Notes: generated from the sequence alone by a model not told the origin. A stretch of 64,000 bases of DNA from Adiantum capillus-veneris (GCA_014529385.2 CM043963.1:80735412-80799411); one strand, 5' to 3'. Counted from the stretch's first letter, positions 46,224 to 58,021 are shown. Numbers and translations are program-made.

Positions 46224-47013
46224 TGTTAGGAAATAAGACGTAGCTAAATAGATAATTGAGTAGATTACTTAATGGAGAGAGACAGATTTATATACACGAG
46301 ATTATAGAGTAGAGAGAGAGAGAGAGAAAGAGTACACACGATATACGTGGTTCACCCAATGTGGGCTACGTCCACGGGAAAGCAGCCACTCAATGGCTTT
46401 AGTACTTCAAAACAAGAAGTAGTTTACAAAGGGATTATACCCTTAATGGAGCTCCCGCCTTCCTTCACTCTCACCACCTCACACTCACCTTGTTGCATCA
46501 ACTTCACACTATGAAATGTGTGTAGAAATGGCCTCCTTTTATAGGTCAAAAGGGCTGCCCTCTCTTATGAAAGACAGCCATGTGTAGCCGCCCTTGTGCG
46601 AATAAGTCCAAATCGGACCCTCCAATCCGCCCATGTGTTGCCACCCTTGAAAAGACAAGTCCGCTTTTGAATTCGGCCACCGGCCATTGAATTCGGCCAC
46701 TGGCCACCGGCCATTGACTTCCGACCACCGGCCATCGGCCATTGACTACCGGCCACCGGCCAACCGACCGGTTGTTTTCTGACCACTTTCCAGCCGCCGT
46801 CCGGCCATAATATTCCGGCGAAAAAAAAAAACTCGGGGGCCTCCGCCCCTGAGGCCTTTATAAAGTTGCCCCTAATTCTTGTCCGTGAAAATTTTGGTTT
46901 CCGGTGAGTGATTTTCCTTCACGCACGATGGCTTCTCCTCATAATGGGGGCCTTACAAATGTGCGCTTTTACCACAGAAAATTACAAGGGTAAATCAGGC
47001 TCCATACTTAACA
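46224..47013 (-). mobile_element. Copia 5' LTR
   Basis: 790 bp. It differs from the 3' LTR mainly by an extra CCGGCCATTGAATTCGGCCA-like unit near 46678-46697 and scattered substitutions. Confidence 0.93.
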
Positions 47014-47018
47014 GATGA

Positions 47019-47328
47019 TAGCCCTTTCAAGGGATGTATTAACCCAAAAGATAACTGCTTATATCTTGAAAGTTTTCAAGGGAGGCTTGGCTATCTTCTT
47101 TGCAACGAGCTTCTACCATACCTTTTAAATCTAAATAATACAAATGGCATTCATTCGGTTATTTCACTCAATGGGCTAGGACAATCTCCAATCACAGAGG
47201 TTCATGACATATCTACAAAGTTTCAAGACATTATGGAAGAATGGGGCATCTTCAATGTCCAAGTTCTAAGGGCAGAACTTGACGGCAATTCAGTCAAAGT
47301 GGAAAGCTCATCTTGTGCATCTTCATAG
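47019..47328 (+). pseudogene. FCP1-like phosphatase core, part 2
   Basis: Joined to 41455 across the copia element and one GATGA, the reading is LLIDDSPFKGCINPKDN, the HAD motif III/IV of FCP1-like proteins (IDDSP.K...NP.). The frame continues (CNELLPYLLNLN, VHDISTKFQDIMEEWGIF) to a TAG at about 47326. The match across the junction confirms that the gene existed before the insertion. Confidence 0.65.
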
Positions 47329-47334
47329 CTACCA

Positions 47335-48184
47335 TTGTGCAATGACAAGTTAAGTTATGTTGGAGAAAGTAGGGGCAAGAAAGTAGGGGCAAGAAAGTAG
47401 TACACTCCTTAAGCAAGGATCCAGCTATGTTGGCATCCAAGTTTGGTGTGACACTATTATCTTCAAACCAGCTAAACTTGTTAAAATTGTCTCACAAAAC
47501 AAAAAATTTGAGTGATCAACATGCTATTGCTTATGCTACTAGCTTGGGGTATGGTCATGGTCATTTCATTAGCGGAGTTGCAGCAAAAGCATACATATCA
47601 AAGCTACAAAAGGCCTAGTGAAGCTTATGGGTAGGACTCACTTTAGATTTATCAAAAAATATAAAAAATAAAATTAAATTCTTATCTAATCTAGCATATT
47701 TGTTATTGCAGGTGGAAGAAAACAACTAGTAAGGGCTTGGCGTGGGCGTTGACTCAATCACCTGGAATGTTCACATACATCTAGAGTGGTGGAAATGTGT
47801 TAAGGAGATTTTGACCAAAACAATGTTTTGGGCTCTAGTATTCCGGCCAAAAACAATGTGTTGGGTCCAATTATTTGAACATGAACCAAATATGTTCACT
47901 TTTATATTTCATCAACTAGATGTTATTCAACCTTGGAAAAGAAGTCTCTCTTTTATCTTTGTGGTTGGAGCTCTTTGTACAATATTTCTTTTGTGTATTG
48001 AAGAAAAATATTTTCTTTTGTTGTCTTCTCAAGGTTTAAGTCTATAGTTGTCATGGATAAAATAAAGAATGTTCGTGCACAGTGTGTTAATTGAAAATCA
48101 TATCTCTTCCATTGACCATCATGCCTTTTTTTTGGAACGGGAGATTTTGAAGCATATAAATTTGATTTCAAATGTACAAAGCAT
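47335..48184 (+). other. Possible exons upstream of second FCP1-like relic
   Basis: A frame near 47427-47618 (AIAYATSLGYGHGHFISG) and another at 47742-48047 after a TTATTGCAG acceptor-like site are the only candidates. Neither shows a domain I recognise. A short tandem repeat GGGGCAAGAAAGTA occurs twice at 47371-47400. Confidence 0.25.
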
Positions 48185-48885
48185 TTACTATTGAGGTGGT
48201 GCATGTCATTGAGGACTCATAGGCCTAGAAGGAAACTGATTCCACCACCCTCAGATACTATACGGAAACAAAGAAGAGTATTGATCCTTGAACTCAATGG
48301 TGTTTTACTTAAGACCATTGAAATGTAACATGGTGATGTATGCCCAGGTTGGGGAAAACATATGCATCTCGTTGAAGAGAGTACAAACGTGTGGCATTTT
48401 ATTCGCAAAGATGCATTCACTTTCCTTAATTTTTGCATGCAATGGTTTGAGGTGTGGATTTGGAGCACTAATAGATTGCAAAGGACTCGTCATATTCTTG
48501 AGTTATGCTTTCCACAGCACCATAAAAAATTTAATGTCATAGCAGGACACGCAGCATGCCAAAAGATAGATCTTCTAATTGGATATCAATTTGTTTACCA
48601 CAAGAATTGGATGTAGCATGGAGAATTTTTCATGATTTGGATGGAAATAATACCTTCATTTTTTACAAGGCCCTTTACAGTGTAATGTGGAATATGCCCG
48701 GAACCTACTTGATTTTTCCAAAAATGTGGAATCAATCAATAGAAGAGCTTGAAAGTTTTTTGGATAGAACAATCATTGCATGGTTACTTGGTTGGGTGTA
48801 TGCAAGGGAAAAACAAGAGTATACTTGCAATATGTTGGTAAATGAAGCAGCTTGTGATAGAGAAACCTTGTACGTATTGTAGCAA
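48185..48885 (+). pseudogene. Second FCP1-like relic lacking catalytic motifs
   Basis: The frame reads RRKLIPPPSDTIRKQRRVL, then ILELNGVLL (about 48280-48310), where DLNGVLL is expected, so the nucleophile Asp is Glu. After one TAA (48327) in the same frame come FLNFCMQWFEVWIWS, matching EFL....F.VGIWS of the first copy, and HHKKFNVIAGHAAC. A frameshift near 48590 leads to FIFYKALYSVMWNMPGTYL, where IDDSP is replaced. MWNQSIEELESFLDRTII closes the domain. This looks like a decayed paralogue of the 39372-47328 gene. Confidence 0.55.
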
Positions 48886-49660
48886 TACATGAGAAAACGC
48901 AAAGTTTAATGATGTCTTTATAGTCATTGAGCCTCTTGACATAGTATCATTTCCTCGGATGAGTTGTAAAATACTTGGATCTATGTAAATATGTGAATTG
49001 GATTTTATTTTCTATCTTGGTGTTTCTAAACACCACACTATTTTGAGGTCCCTTCAATTCTAATTTTTTTTATTATTATTGTAGATTTTTTTCATGAGTG
49101 TTGATATAGCCAATTATTTAACGTTAATGTCTCAAATTTGAGCTACTGATTCAAAGAACTTTTTCTACATGAATAATGTTGTATAATGCAAATTGAGTTT
49201 AGTGCCATGCTTCCCTCATTTTTTTGATGTCATTGTAGTTGATGCATATAAGTATGTATATAAATACACATATCCCTATAGATATGTGTTAAGGGGTATA
49301 TGAGACATAGTGCTGAACCTTGCTTCTCTTCAAGCATCAATGGACTAGGGTTTGGATAGGTGGTGAACCTACCCAAACATAATGAGAAGAAGCACTCACT
49401 AATCATCCAATTTAGGCTATAAGTAGGCATCTAATGTGTTAACCTACATGGCCTTTGGATATTAGATTCCATTTGAAACTAAAGTATTGATTTGAAGGCT
49501 TTTCACTTTTCTAAGCTATTATCTAACAGACACAAGGCCCACCACATGTCCAATTTTGGCTGCAAGAAAAAACAAGATCTTTGGCTTAGATTTGGATTCA
49601 AGGGTCAGAACTTATTTAAGCAAGCTAGCTTCAAACTACACCAAAATGTTTCAAAGATGT
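48886..49660. other. Spacer, no gene seen
   Basis: AT-rich sequence with no credible frame, ending at the GATGT target duplication (49656-49660). Confidence 0.5.
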
Positions 49661-51249
49661 TGTCATAATAATCAATATCTAATTCTCCTAAATGATTTTC
49701 TCATATTAAACTGATCATTTAATGTGGGGAAGTGCCAGGGGAGAAAAAGCTAGAATATTGGTTAAGCTAGCAGACCGGCCACAGTAGGGATCCAAAGGAG
49801 GGAAAATAGGGATCCAAAGGGGGGGCCATCTGCAAAAGAGCCATGTGCAACAATGGGCTTAAAAGACCCTAAGGTTCAGCCCATTAAGACTTCCAAAATG
49901 CTAAGGTTCCAAAATTCAAAGGTTGTGTCCAAAGGTCAACCCTAGGGGAAATTGGGTGCTTTGTGCGTAACTAAAAAGTCTTTGCATATCCCTACATGGG
50001 AGAGGGTGAGCCCTTCTTATAGGGGATGAGAGAGAAATTCACATACACACAGGCTCCCTTTACACAATGGGAATTAGGGACACATGTCAGCTCCCTAGCC
50101 CAGATGCCCACAAGGTGTGCCCAATTCCTATTGGATGGCCTTGGAGGTGGACCAATGAGAATTAGGCTAGAGTAAATCTAGTTTAATTAATTTAAAAACA
50201 CTTAAAAAAAGAACCAATGAGAATCAAGTCTCCTAGAAGACTATCGGACAGTCTCCCAAGGGGTCCAATGAGCATTCAAGAGCCCAATGGCTTGCCTGAT
50301 TCCTATTGGCCAGGAGGCAAAGGGGTCCAATGAGAGTTTAGTTTAATTATTAAATTACCTAAATCTCTCACAAAAGGGGAAATGGGGACACATGTCAGAA
50401 GGCTATCGCTTATGCTCCTTAATAGCCATTGGCTTGACTTGGGGAGGTCCAATGGGGAGCGTACAAGAGCAAATAGCAAGAGGGCTCACCCAAGAGAGAG
50501 AGGGGGCTGATTTTTTCAAGGCATTATCACACACACACTCACACAATCTCATGTGTGAAGAAAGAGAAGACTATCTCTTCCCAAGCTTTAATGGAGAACT
50601 CATCACCTACTCCAAGCGTGTGAGATAGAAGCCTACATCGACACACTCTTGGCTTGTGGATGCAAATCCAACCAAGAGACAAGCTTCAATGCATGCTCAT
50701 CTCCTCTACCAAGATAATTACTAAGCTAAAGATATGCTAATATGAGTGATTATGTGAGGAGATATACATCTTTCTCGTAAGATACTCCTTCTTCCTCTCA
50801 ATCTACTCTCATACCCTGCTAGCTCTCACCATCTTTGAAGGTGTGTGAGGTCTTGGGTCTGAGAACGGGGATAATTAAAGTTGTGTTTACTAAGTGTTTT
50901 TTCTTAGTGCATGAAGCTTTCATCTTCATTGCACTAGCTAGTCTTGAAGGAACACAAAGAATTGTATTGTACAATGTCTCTCTTGATGGGAGAAACCATA
51001 ATACAAAGCCTTTTGGAGGGGGGACCGGCTCCATGCAAATCCGGTCCTCAACTGTTGTCAATAGCTTAGCTTAATTTCTCTCTCTTTTGAAAGTATTGTT
51101 GATGCTATCTAACTAGGTGTTATTCTTTTTGTTGCTCTCTCCACCCAAGCACTCTTGTAATTATCATTAGGAATCTATTCTAATGAAATGCCGACTATGT
51201 TCATGCCAATTTCCCCTACACATAAGTTTTTAGACCATTAAATGTTACA
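49661..51249 (+). mobile_element. Chromovirus 5' LTR
   Basis: Starts TGTCATAATAATC and ends AAATGTTACA. It carries a cluster of CCAAT/ATTGG motifs (50125-50460). Confidence 0.92.
50125..50460. promoter_or_regulatory. CCAAT-box cluster in LTR
   Basis: At least eight CCAAT or ATTGG motifs lie in about 330 bp (for example near 50133, 50152, 50212, 50266, 50285, 50307, 50330, 50451), often as CCAATGAG. The 3' LTR repeats the pattern at 56915-57245. They could bind NF-Y; this is inference. Confidence 0.4.
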
Positions 51250-51250
51250 T

Positions 51251-51262
51251 TGGTATCAGAGC
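51251..51262 (+). other. Primer-binding site (iMet), chromovirus
   Basis: TGGTATCAGAGC, a perfect match to the usual plant iMet primer site, one base after the LTR. Confidence 0.92.
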
Positions 51263-51643
51263 ACAAGGTTTCTCTTTTCTTGCTCAAGAAGGGAGGTCCT
51301 CAAGCTAGCTGTAAATGGTTGGTATTATTAATTGCCTATGGAGTAAGTAGAATAGGGATTTTTTAACCTTGTAGTGCGCCTGCCTTTGTGTAGTTAACGG
51401 GGCATCACCGTCGAGAGCTATGGTCTTAATAGTGGAGTACTATGGGGCAACCACTATTGAGCTATTAGAAGCTTGACAGGAGTCGGTGCTGTTTTGGTGT
51501 CGAAAGACCCTCTCTTCTATTCCTTGCAATTAATGGTATTCGAGCCGCGGGTACAGTAGCTTGAGTGCTTTTTCTAAAGGGGTAAAGAGGAGTAGCAACT
51601 AGGGCTTGAAGTGCCAACGTACACCTAAAAGTTGTCTTTTAGA

Positions 51644-52754
51644 ATGGCTGACAATAGTAAAGAGAGTGAAATTAATGTTGATAACTTTGATTTTGCTCAT
51701 GAGCAAGCTACTAATGATGCTTCAATGCTTGTTAACTATCTTGTTTCTAGGCTTCAACAAGCCATGGGCAATCCATCTCTCCAAAGTGAAGTGCAACAAA
51801 TGCTCCGTGCTCATGGGATTCTCCAACCTCATCACCATGACGAGAGAACACCTAGGAAGCCTCCTTGTGAGACTCCCAAAAAAGGTCTCTCTCCGATTCA
51901 GGAAGAAGAAGAGAATCCATACGAAGGGCTCAAGAATTTACTTCTTGATGATGCATCTCCTTCCCAAAGGAGAACTCAAGAGCCTCCACCGAAGGAACGA
52001 GAAAGAAGTGAGTCTCCCGCCACCTCGGCGGAGATGGCTCCACGAAGACGGCGGGCTAAATGCTCTCCATCACCACCAAAGCGGAGAAGACCATCACACT
52101 ATTCTCCATGCCATAATTCAAAGAGGGTTGATAAAAAGCAAGAGAAGAAAAAGGCGAGAAAGAGGACACCCTCTTCTCCATCTTCTTCATCCTCTTCCTC
52201 TTATGAAAGTGATGGTGAAGACAACAAAGATCAAGACTAAAAAAGGCGAGAAAGAGGTCACCCTCCACAAATATGTAGACAAGTTTTGGGACCTACAACT
52301 CAAAGCCACTGTCTTCAAAAAGTTGGATTTTGGAGAGCAAAAGAAACAATTTTGTGCGGGCTTAACTGAAGAAATGGCGGAGTATGTCAACTCCCAAAGG
52401 CCACGTACCATATCAGCGGTAATACACCATACTATGGTGGCCTCTCGAATCAATTTCCAAACGGGAGCTAAAAGAAATAATAAGCCCCCGGAAAACAAGG
52501 GTTCCAACAAGCCTAAGGGGAAGGACAATGTCCAAAAGTCTCCTACGGGCAACTCCAACAAAGCTAAAGAGAAGGGAGTTTCCAAAGGTAAAAACAAACT
52601 CTCTCCTGAAGAGCTTGAGCGTTATCGCAAGGATAACCGGTGTCTCAAGTGCGGCGAACAACGGCATGCGTACCGCACTTTTCCCCAAAAGAACAACCGC
52701 CAAGATCCTCCTAGAGCTTCCTTGGTTGAAATCCAAGAGGAGATGACTCACTGA
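51644..52754 (+). pseudogene. Chromovirus gag with capsid deletion
   Basis: ATG at 51644 (MADNSKESEINVDNF) opens an N-terminal region rich in Arg/Ser/Pro, with KRRRPSHYSP and a Ser tract, to a stop at 52238-52240. In the next frame the text resumes at VTLHKYVDKFWDLQLKA, normally late in the capsid domain, so most of the capsid core is missing. The zinc knuckle reads CLKCGEQRHAYRTF, with the last cysteine replaced. The frame ends at 52752-52754. Confidence 0.82.
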
Positions 52755-53573
52755 ACTCATCACAAAGGATCTCCTCTATGCCATGCTTGGGGAAAGGTAA
52801 GAGAACATGATGATTTTATTCTCTTTGACCTTGGTTCTACTCACAAGTTTATATCTATAGAGTTGGCCACCAAGCTAGGCATACAATCCTACGAGATGGG
52901 AGATGTCCTACCTGCAGACAGTTCCTTCAAGGGGCAAGAAGCTTCAGTCACTCCCTTAATCGGGAAATTGAGGCTTCATGTCCAAGGCTATGTGGACAAA
53001 GAGGACTTCTTTATCTCCCCTCTCAAGCATGAGGATGTAATCCTAGGGGCACCATGGTTTGACCGCCTGGCTGCCGATGTAAAATTTTCTGAAAGGAGAA
53101 TCTCCTTTAAGTTCAGGGAAAAAGACATGTATATAGATGCTAAGGAAATGGGTAACACTATTCCCATTGTACATACACCAGCTTTCAACAAGTCAATAAA
53201 GAGCTCTATTTCCGTGTACATGATTTTTGTTAAAGATTCTCAAAATGAACCTAATGCTTTAGCAAAAGAAAATAAAAGCAACCAAAAGGAATTAGAGTTA
53301 TCCAATTTTCTCAAGGGATTTCAAGATGTTTTTATTGACGACTTCCCTTGTGAGCTACCTCCTAAACGAGGTAATGATGACCATGCAATTGAGCTTCTTC
53401 CAAGAAGTTCACCGCCTAACAAACCTCCTTATAGAGTTTCTCAAGCTCAACAAGAGGAGATTATGCGGCAAGTGCATGAGTTAGTTGAGAAGGGCATGGT
53501 TAGGCCTAGCTCATCTCCATTTTTCTCACTTGTGCTATTAGTGCAAAGAAGGCACATATCGTATGTGTGTTGA
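52755..53573 (+). pseudogene. Chromovirus protease and RT start
   Basis: FDLGSTHKFIS (about 52828-52860) is the protease active site; D-S-G-S is usual, so Gly-flanking Ser is Leu here. DVILGAPWFDRL follows. The acidic stretch and ELVEKGMVRPSSSPF lead into RT. The frame is lost near 53545, where VLLVQKKDG would be expected. Confidence 0.82.
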
Positions 53574-54220
53574 CTATAGAGCACTAAATAGGATCACTAT
53601 CAAGAATAGGTGTCGCGTTCCATGGGTAGAAGACCTATTTGATAAGCTACAAGGATCGACCTAAAAAGTGGCTATCATCAAATAAGGATAGTTGATCAAG
53701 ACATTGTAAAGACCCCATTTTGCACCACATTTGGTCTTTACGAATACATTGTCATGCCTTTTGGCTTGACCAATGCACCAGCCACATTCAACCGCTTGAT
53801 GGAGAAGCTGTTCCGGCCTCATTGAACCTTCACTGGAGTGTTCTTTGATGATATTGTCATCTACTCTAATTCATTAGACGAACACAAGCAACACCTCCAG
53901 GTAATATTTCAAGTTTTAAGAGAGAATAAACTTTATGTTAATCGAAAGAAAAGTGAATTTTTCTTGCAAGAGATTCAGTATTTAGGTCACATTATCTGTC
54001 AAGATGGCATCCAAATGGATCCATCAAAGTTAGCGGTAATAAAAGGATGGCCTAAACCAAGGAATCTTCATGAACTAAGAAGCTTTATAAATATGTGTGC
54101 ATACTGTAGACGCTTCATAGAAAAGTTCTCACAAATTGCAGGACCATTACATGACCTAACAAAGAAAAGCGTTAGTCTGCTAAGGAGAACAATGCTTTCG
54201 AAAAGCTTATCTCTCAACCT
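53545..54220 (+). pseudogene. Chromovirus reverse transcriptase
   Basis: CVDYRALNRITIKNR (about 53567-53612) starts the domain in a shifted frame. A break occurs near 53660, then [18 protein letters not shown], a TGA near 53823, and the catalytic VFFDDIVIYS at about 53840-53870 with both Asp present. The frame 53838-54180 (YLGHIICQDGIQMDPSKL) is open to a frameshift near 54180. Confidence 0.85.
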
Positions 54221-54736
54221 GTGCTTACACTACCGGATCTCTCAAAACCATTTGAGGTCCAATGTGATTCTTGTGGTGATTGCCTTGGAGCTGTTTTACT
54301 CCAAGAAGGGCATGCCATAGGCTATGAAAGTCGAAGGCTCGACCCTGTTGAGCAAGCTCTACGCATATATGAAAAGGAACTCCTTGCAGTTCTACATGCC
54401 TTAGACTCATGGAAGCACTATTTATTGGGGACTCCTTTCATTCTGCGAATGGATCACCAAAGTCTTAAGTACTTCATGACGCAGACCAAGCTCTTCGACA
54501 AACAAATGAGGTGGGAAAATTTCCTTTCGCAATTTCATTTTCATATTGCTCACATTGCTGGCAAGCATAATCAAGTAGTTGATGCACTCTCAAGACGGGC
54601 GAGAGTGAATGCGGTTTCCATAGCAACTCACAATGATCTATCTTCAATGATAGATGAGTACGCTATTGATCCTGATTTTAGAGATTTGATTTCAGCCCTT
54701 GCATTAGGGAAGAAAGAAGAACCATTTACTTTATAA
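54221..54736 (+). pseudogene. Chromovirus RNase H
   Basis: FEVQCDSCGDCLGAVLLQ, YEKELLAVLHALDSWKHYL and LRMDHQSLKYF give the usual RNase H blocks with Asp, Glu and Asp; FHFHIAHIAGKHNQVVDAL closes it. Open over this interval and ended by TAA at 54734-54736. Confidence 0.85.
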
Positions 54737-55804
54737 GATGGTTATCTTCTCTATGGCAATAGACTATGCGTTACTAACTCACTACGTGAGAAAGTAATGT
54801 ATGAATCTCATGCTCCACCGTATGCGGGGCATAGAGGGATTCACTCTACCTTAAAGGGAATTGAAACATATTTCTATTGGCCTACCATGAAAGTGAACAT
54901 ACAAGAGTATGTTTCTAAATGTGTGGTATGCCAAAAGACAAAAATTGATAGAGGGAAGAAACTTGGATTTCTTCAACCCTTGCCAATCCCTAATTCACCA
55001 TGGGAGAGCATATTCATGGATTTTATCTTTGAATTGCCTAAGTCTATCCATGGGAATACGGGAATATGGACAATAGTAGACATGTTCAGTAAACAAGCTC
55101 ATTTTATACCTGTCAAAAAGACTATCAAAGCCCATCAAATGGCAACCCTCTTCATTTCACAAATTTTCAAGTACCATGGATTGCCAATGTCCATAGTGTC
55201 GGATAGAGATCCTACAATGAGCAGTAATTTTTGGAAGGGTCTCTTTGAGAATTTAGGGACAAGGCTAAGCTTCTCTTCGGCCTATCATCCACAAACGGAT
55301 GTCCAAAGTGAAATAGCTAACCTAACCATTCTCAATCTACTAAAAGCCTATGTAAAGGAAGTAGATCAAAGATCCCAATGGGAGAAGTACTTACCCTTAA
55401 AGGAGTATGCTTACAATAACACATACTTCCACGGGAAAAGAATCTTTCGAGGTAATTGAGGGAAGATCAAAAAGTCCCTTGCTACTTAAAGTACATAGGA
55501 AGATCTTCGCTGTAGATGAGTATAGCCGACACCTACAAGAATCTTTTCAAAAGATTAAGGATGCTATCTCTATCTCACAACAAAGGCAAAAGGCTGCTGC
55601 TAAAAAGCACAGAAGAGCCTAAGCCTTTAAAGAAAACGATTGGGTCTTGTTAAAGTTTCCCAAGGCTCAATTAAGGCACACGACGGGCAAGAATCCTACG
55701 GGCCACCAAAAGTACTATGCTAAACTAGCAAAAGGGTACTATGGTCCCTTCCAGATTCTTAGGCCAATCAATGAGATGGCCTATCAACTCAAGTTTCCCA
55801 ATCA
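54737..55804 (+). pseudogene. Chromovirus integrase
   Basis: The zinc-binding part (HAPPYAGHRGIHSTLKGI, then CVVCQKTK) is followed by the core with MDFIFELP, IVSDRDPTMSS and HPQTDVQSEIANLT, so the DDE residues are present. A frameshift near 55415-55440 and a TAA at 55619 precede the GPF-containing tail (YYGPFQILRPIN, WLIHNAFHVSLL). Confidence 0.87.
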
Positions 55805-56090
55805 TTGGCTCATACACAATGCTTTCCATGTAAGCCTATTAAACCTTACAAAGGAGAGCCACCTGAAGAACCAACTATTGAAGACCCACCGGAGATCGAG
55901 GACCAAGAGGAGGTGCTGCAACCCGAGTCCATTCTCCGACATGAAGACAAGGTATTAAGAGGTGGTAAGATTATCCGACGATATCTTTAAGTTTAAGAAT
56001 TATCCTTTTGAAGATGCTAGATGGATGCAAGGCATACAATTAAAGGATAACCTAAACCTTGTCAATGCTTACAATGCTTCCCAAGAGTAA
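55805..56090 (+). pseudogene. Chromodomain at integrase C-terminus
   Basis: PESILRHEDKVLRGGKIIRRYL, then in a shifted frame VKFKNYPFEDARWMQ and LKDNLNLVNAYN, is a chromodomain of the kind carried by chromovirus integrases, which may steer insertion to marked chromatin. The frame breaks at about 55988 (TAA after RRYL). Confidence 0.8.
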
Positions 56091-56432
56091 GAAAATGTAC
56101 AAAATGTTAAAAATGAACAAAGTTTTTGTCTTATAAGACTCTCTTTTTCTTTATTGTGCACAAAAATTAAGTAGTATGCATGCTTAGATCAAGTTTGCGG
56201 AGACGATGTCTCCCAAACACCAAGTAGAGCTTGTAACTCTACTATGGAAGACTGATAGGACTAATGTGCAGACATGCTTGCGGCAGCCTCAGGCTCTCAA
56301 GCGCCAAATGTACTAGTCATCCATTGTGGAATGATGTCATAGGGTAACATAGGGATCCTCTACCCGCTAAGAAAAGGACTCATGAATATGCTTTATCTTC
56401 TCTACACCATAGTCGAGGACGACTATGATTTC

Positions 56433-56445
56433 AAGAGAGAGGTAA
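56433..56445 (+). other. Chromovirus polypurine tract
   Basis: AAGAGAGAGGTAA stands immediately before the 3' LTR start. Confidence 0.65.
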
Positions 56446-58021
56446 TGTCATAATAATCAATATCTAATTCTCCTAAATGATTTTCTCATATTAAACTGAT
56501 CATTTAATGTGGGGAAGTGCCAGGGGAGAAAAATCTAGAATATTGGTTAAGCTAGCAGACCGGCCACAGTAGGGATCCAAAGGAGGGAAAATAGGGATCA
56601 AATGGGGGGGCCATCTGCAGAAGAGCCATGTGCAACAATGGGCTAAACAGACCATAAGGTTCAGCCCATTAAGACTTCCAAAATGCTAAGGTTCCAAAAT
56701 TCAAAGGTTGTGTCCAAAGGTCAACCCTAGGGGAAATTGGATGCTTTGTGTGTAACTAAAAAGTCTTTGCATAACCCTACATGGGAGGAGGAGAGCCCTT
56801 CTTCTAGGGGACGAGAGAGAAAGTCACACACACACACACACAGGCTCCCTTTACACAAAGAGAATTAGGGACACATGTCAGCTCCCTAGCCCAGATGCCC
56901 ACAAGGTGTGCCCAATTCCTATTGGATGGCCTTGGAGGTGGACCACTGAGAATTAGGCAAGAGTAAATCTAGTTTAATTAATTTAAAAACACTTAATAAA
57001 AGAACCAATGAGAATTAAGTCTCCTAGAAGACTATTGGACAGTCTCCCAAGGGGTCCAATGAGCATTCAGGAGCCCAATGGCTTTCCTGATTCCTATTGG
57101 CCAGGAGGCAAAGGGGTCCAATGAGAGTTTAGTTTAATTATTAAGTTACCTAAAGATATCACAAAAGGGGAATGGGGGACACATGTCAGAAGTCTATCAT
57201 TTATGCTGCTTAATAGCCATTGGCTTGACTTGGGGAGGTCCAATGGGGAGCCTGCAAGAGAAAATAGCAAGAGGGCTCGCCCAAGAGAGAGAGGGGGCTG
57301 ATTTTTGCAAGGCATTATCACACACACACTCACACAATCTCATGTGTGAAGAAAGAGAATACTATCTCTTCCCAAGCTATAATGGAGAACTCATCACCTA
57401 CTCCAAGCTTGTGAGATAGAAGCCTACATCGACACAGTCTTGGCTTGTGGATGCAAATCTAACCAAGAGCCAAGCTTCAATGCACGCTCATCTCCTCTAC
57501 CAATCTAAAGCTATGCTAATATGAGTGATTATGTGAGGAGATGTACATATTTCTCGTAAGATACTCCTTCTTCCTCTCAATCTACTCTTATACCCTGCTA
57601 GCTCTCACCATCTTTGAAGGTGTGTGAGGTCTTGGGTCTGAGAACGGGGATAATTAAATTTGTGTTTACTAAGTGTTTTGCTTAGTGCATGAAGCTTTCA
57701 TCTTCATTGCACTAGCTAGTCTTGAAGGAACACAAAGAATTGTATTGTACAATGTCTCTCTTGATGGGAGAAACCATAATACAAAGCCTTTTGGAGGGGG
57801 ACCGGCTCCATGCAAATCCGGTCCTCAACTGTGGTCAATAGCTTTATTTATCTCTCTTTTGAAAGTATTGTTGATGCTATCTAACTAGGTGTTATTCTTT
57901 TTGTTGCTCTCTCCACCCAAGCACTCTTGTAATTCTCATTAGGAATCTATTCTAATGAAATGCCCACTATGTTCATGCTAATTTTTGCTACACATAAGTT
58001 TTTAGACGATTAAATGTTATA
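56446..58021 (+). mobile_element. Chromovirus 3' LTR
   Basis: Starts TGTCATAATAATC and ends AAATGTTATA, where the final CA has become TA. It matches 49661-51249 with scattered differences. Confidence 0.92.

Larger units (their letters stand above)
41456..47013 (-). mobile_element. Ty1/copia element, 5.6 kb, GATGA duplication
   Basis: LTRs at 41456-42226 (771 bp) and 46224-47013 (790 bp), both TG...CA, flanked by GATGA at 41451-41455 and 47014-47018. Gag and Pol are on the minus strand, with an iMet-type primer site at 46210-46221. The LTRs are nearly identical apart from a short duplication in the right copy, so the insertion is young. It split the FCP1-like gene inside the LLIDDSP motif. 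Confidence 0.95.
49661..58021 (+). mobile_element. Chromovirus (Ty3/gypsy), 8.4 kb, GATGT duplication
   Basis: LTRs at 49661-51249 (1,589 bp) and 56446-58021 (1,576 bp), flanked by GATGT at 49656-49660 and 58022-58026. The iMet primer site is at 51251 and the polypurine tract at about 56433. Order: gag, PR, RT, RNase H, IN, chromodomain. Several frameshifts and stops make it defective. A third LTR of the family starts at 63614. Confidence 0.95.

Noticed and set aside
47742-48047. A 101-codon frame as a gene
   Set aside because: Composition is Phe/Leu/Ile-rich without a recognisable domain, and there is only a weak splice-like site; kept only as a possible exon.
50392-50628. Open frames within the chromovirus LTRs
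   Set aside because: Present in both LTRs simply because the LTRs are copies; no domain and no start context.
51251-51262. tRNA-like sequence
   Set aside because: It is the retroelement primer site, complementary to tRNA-iMet, not a tRNA gene.
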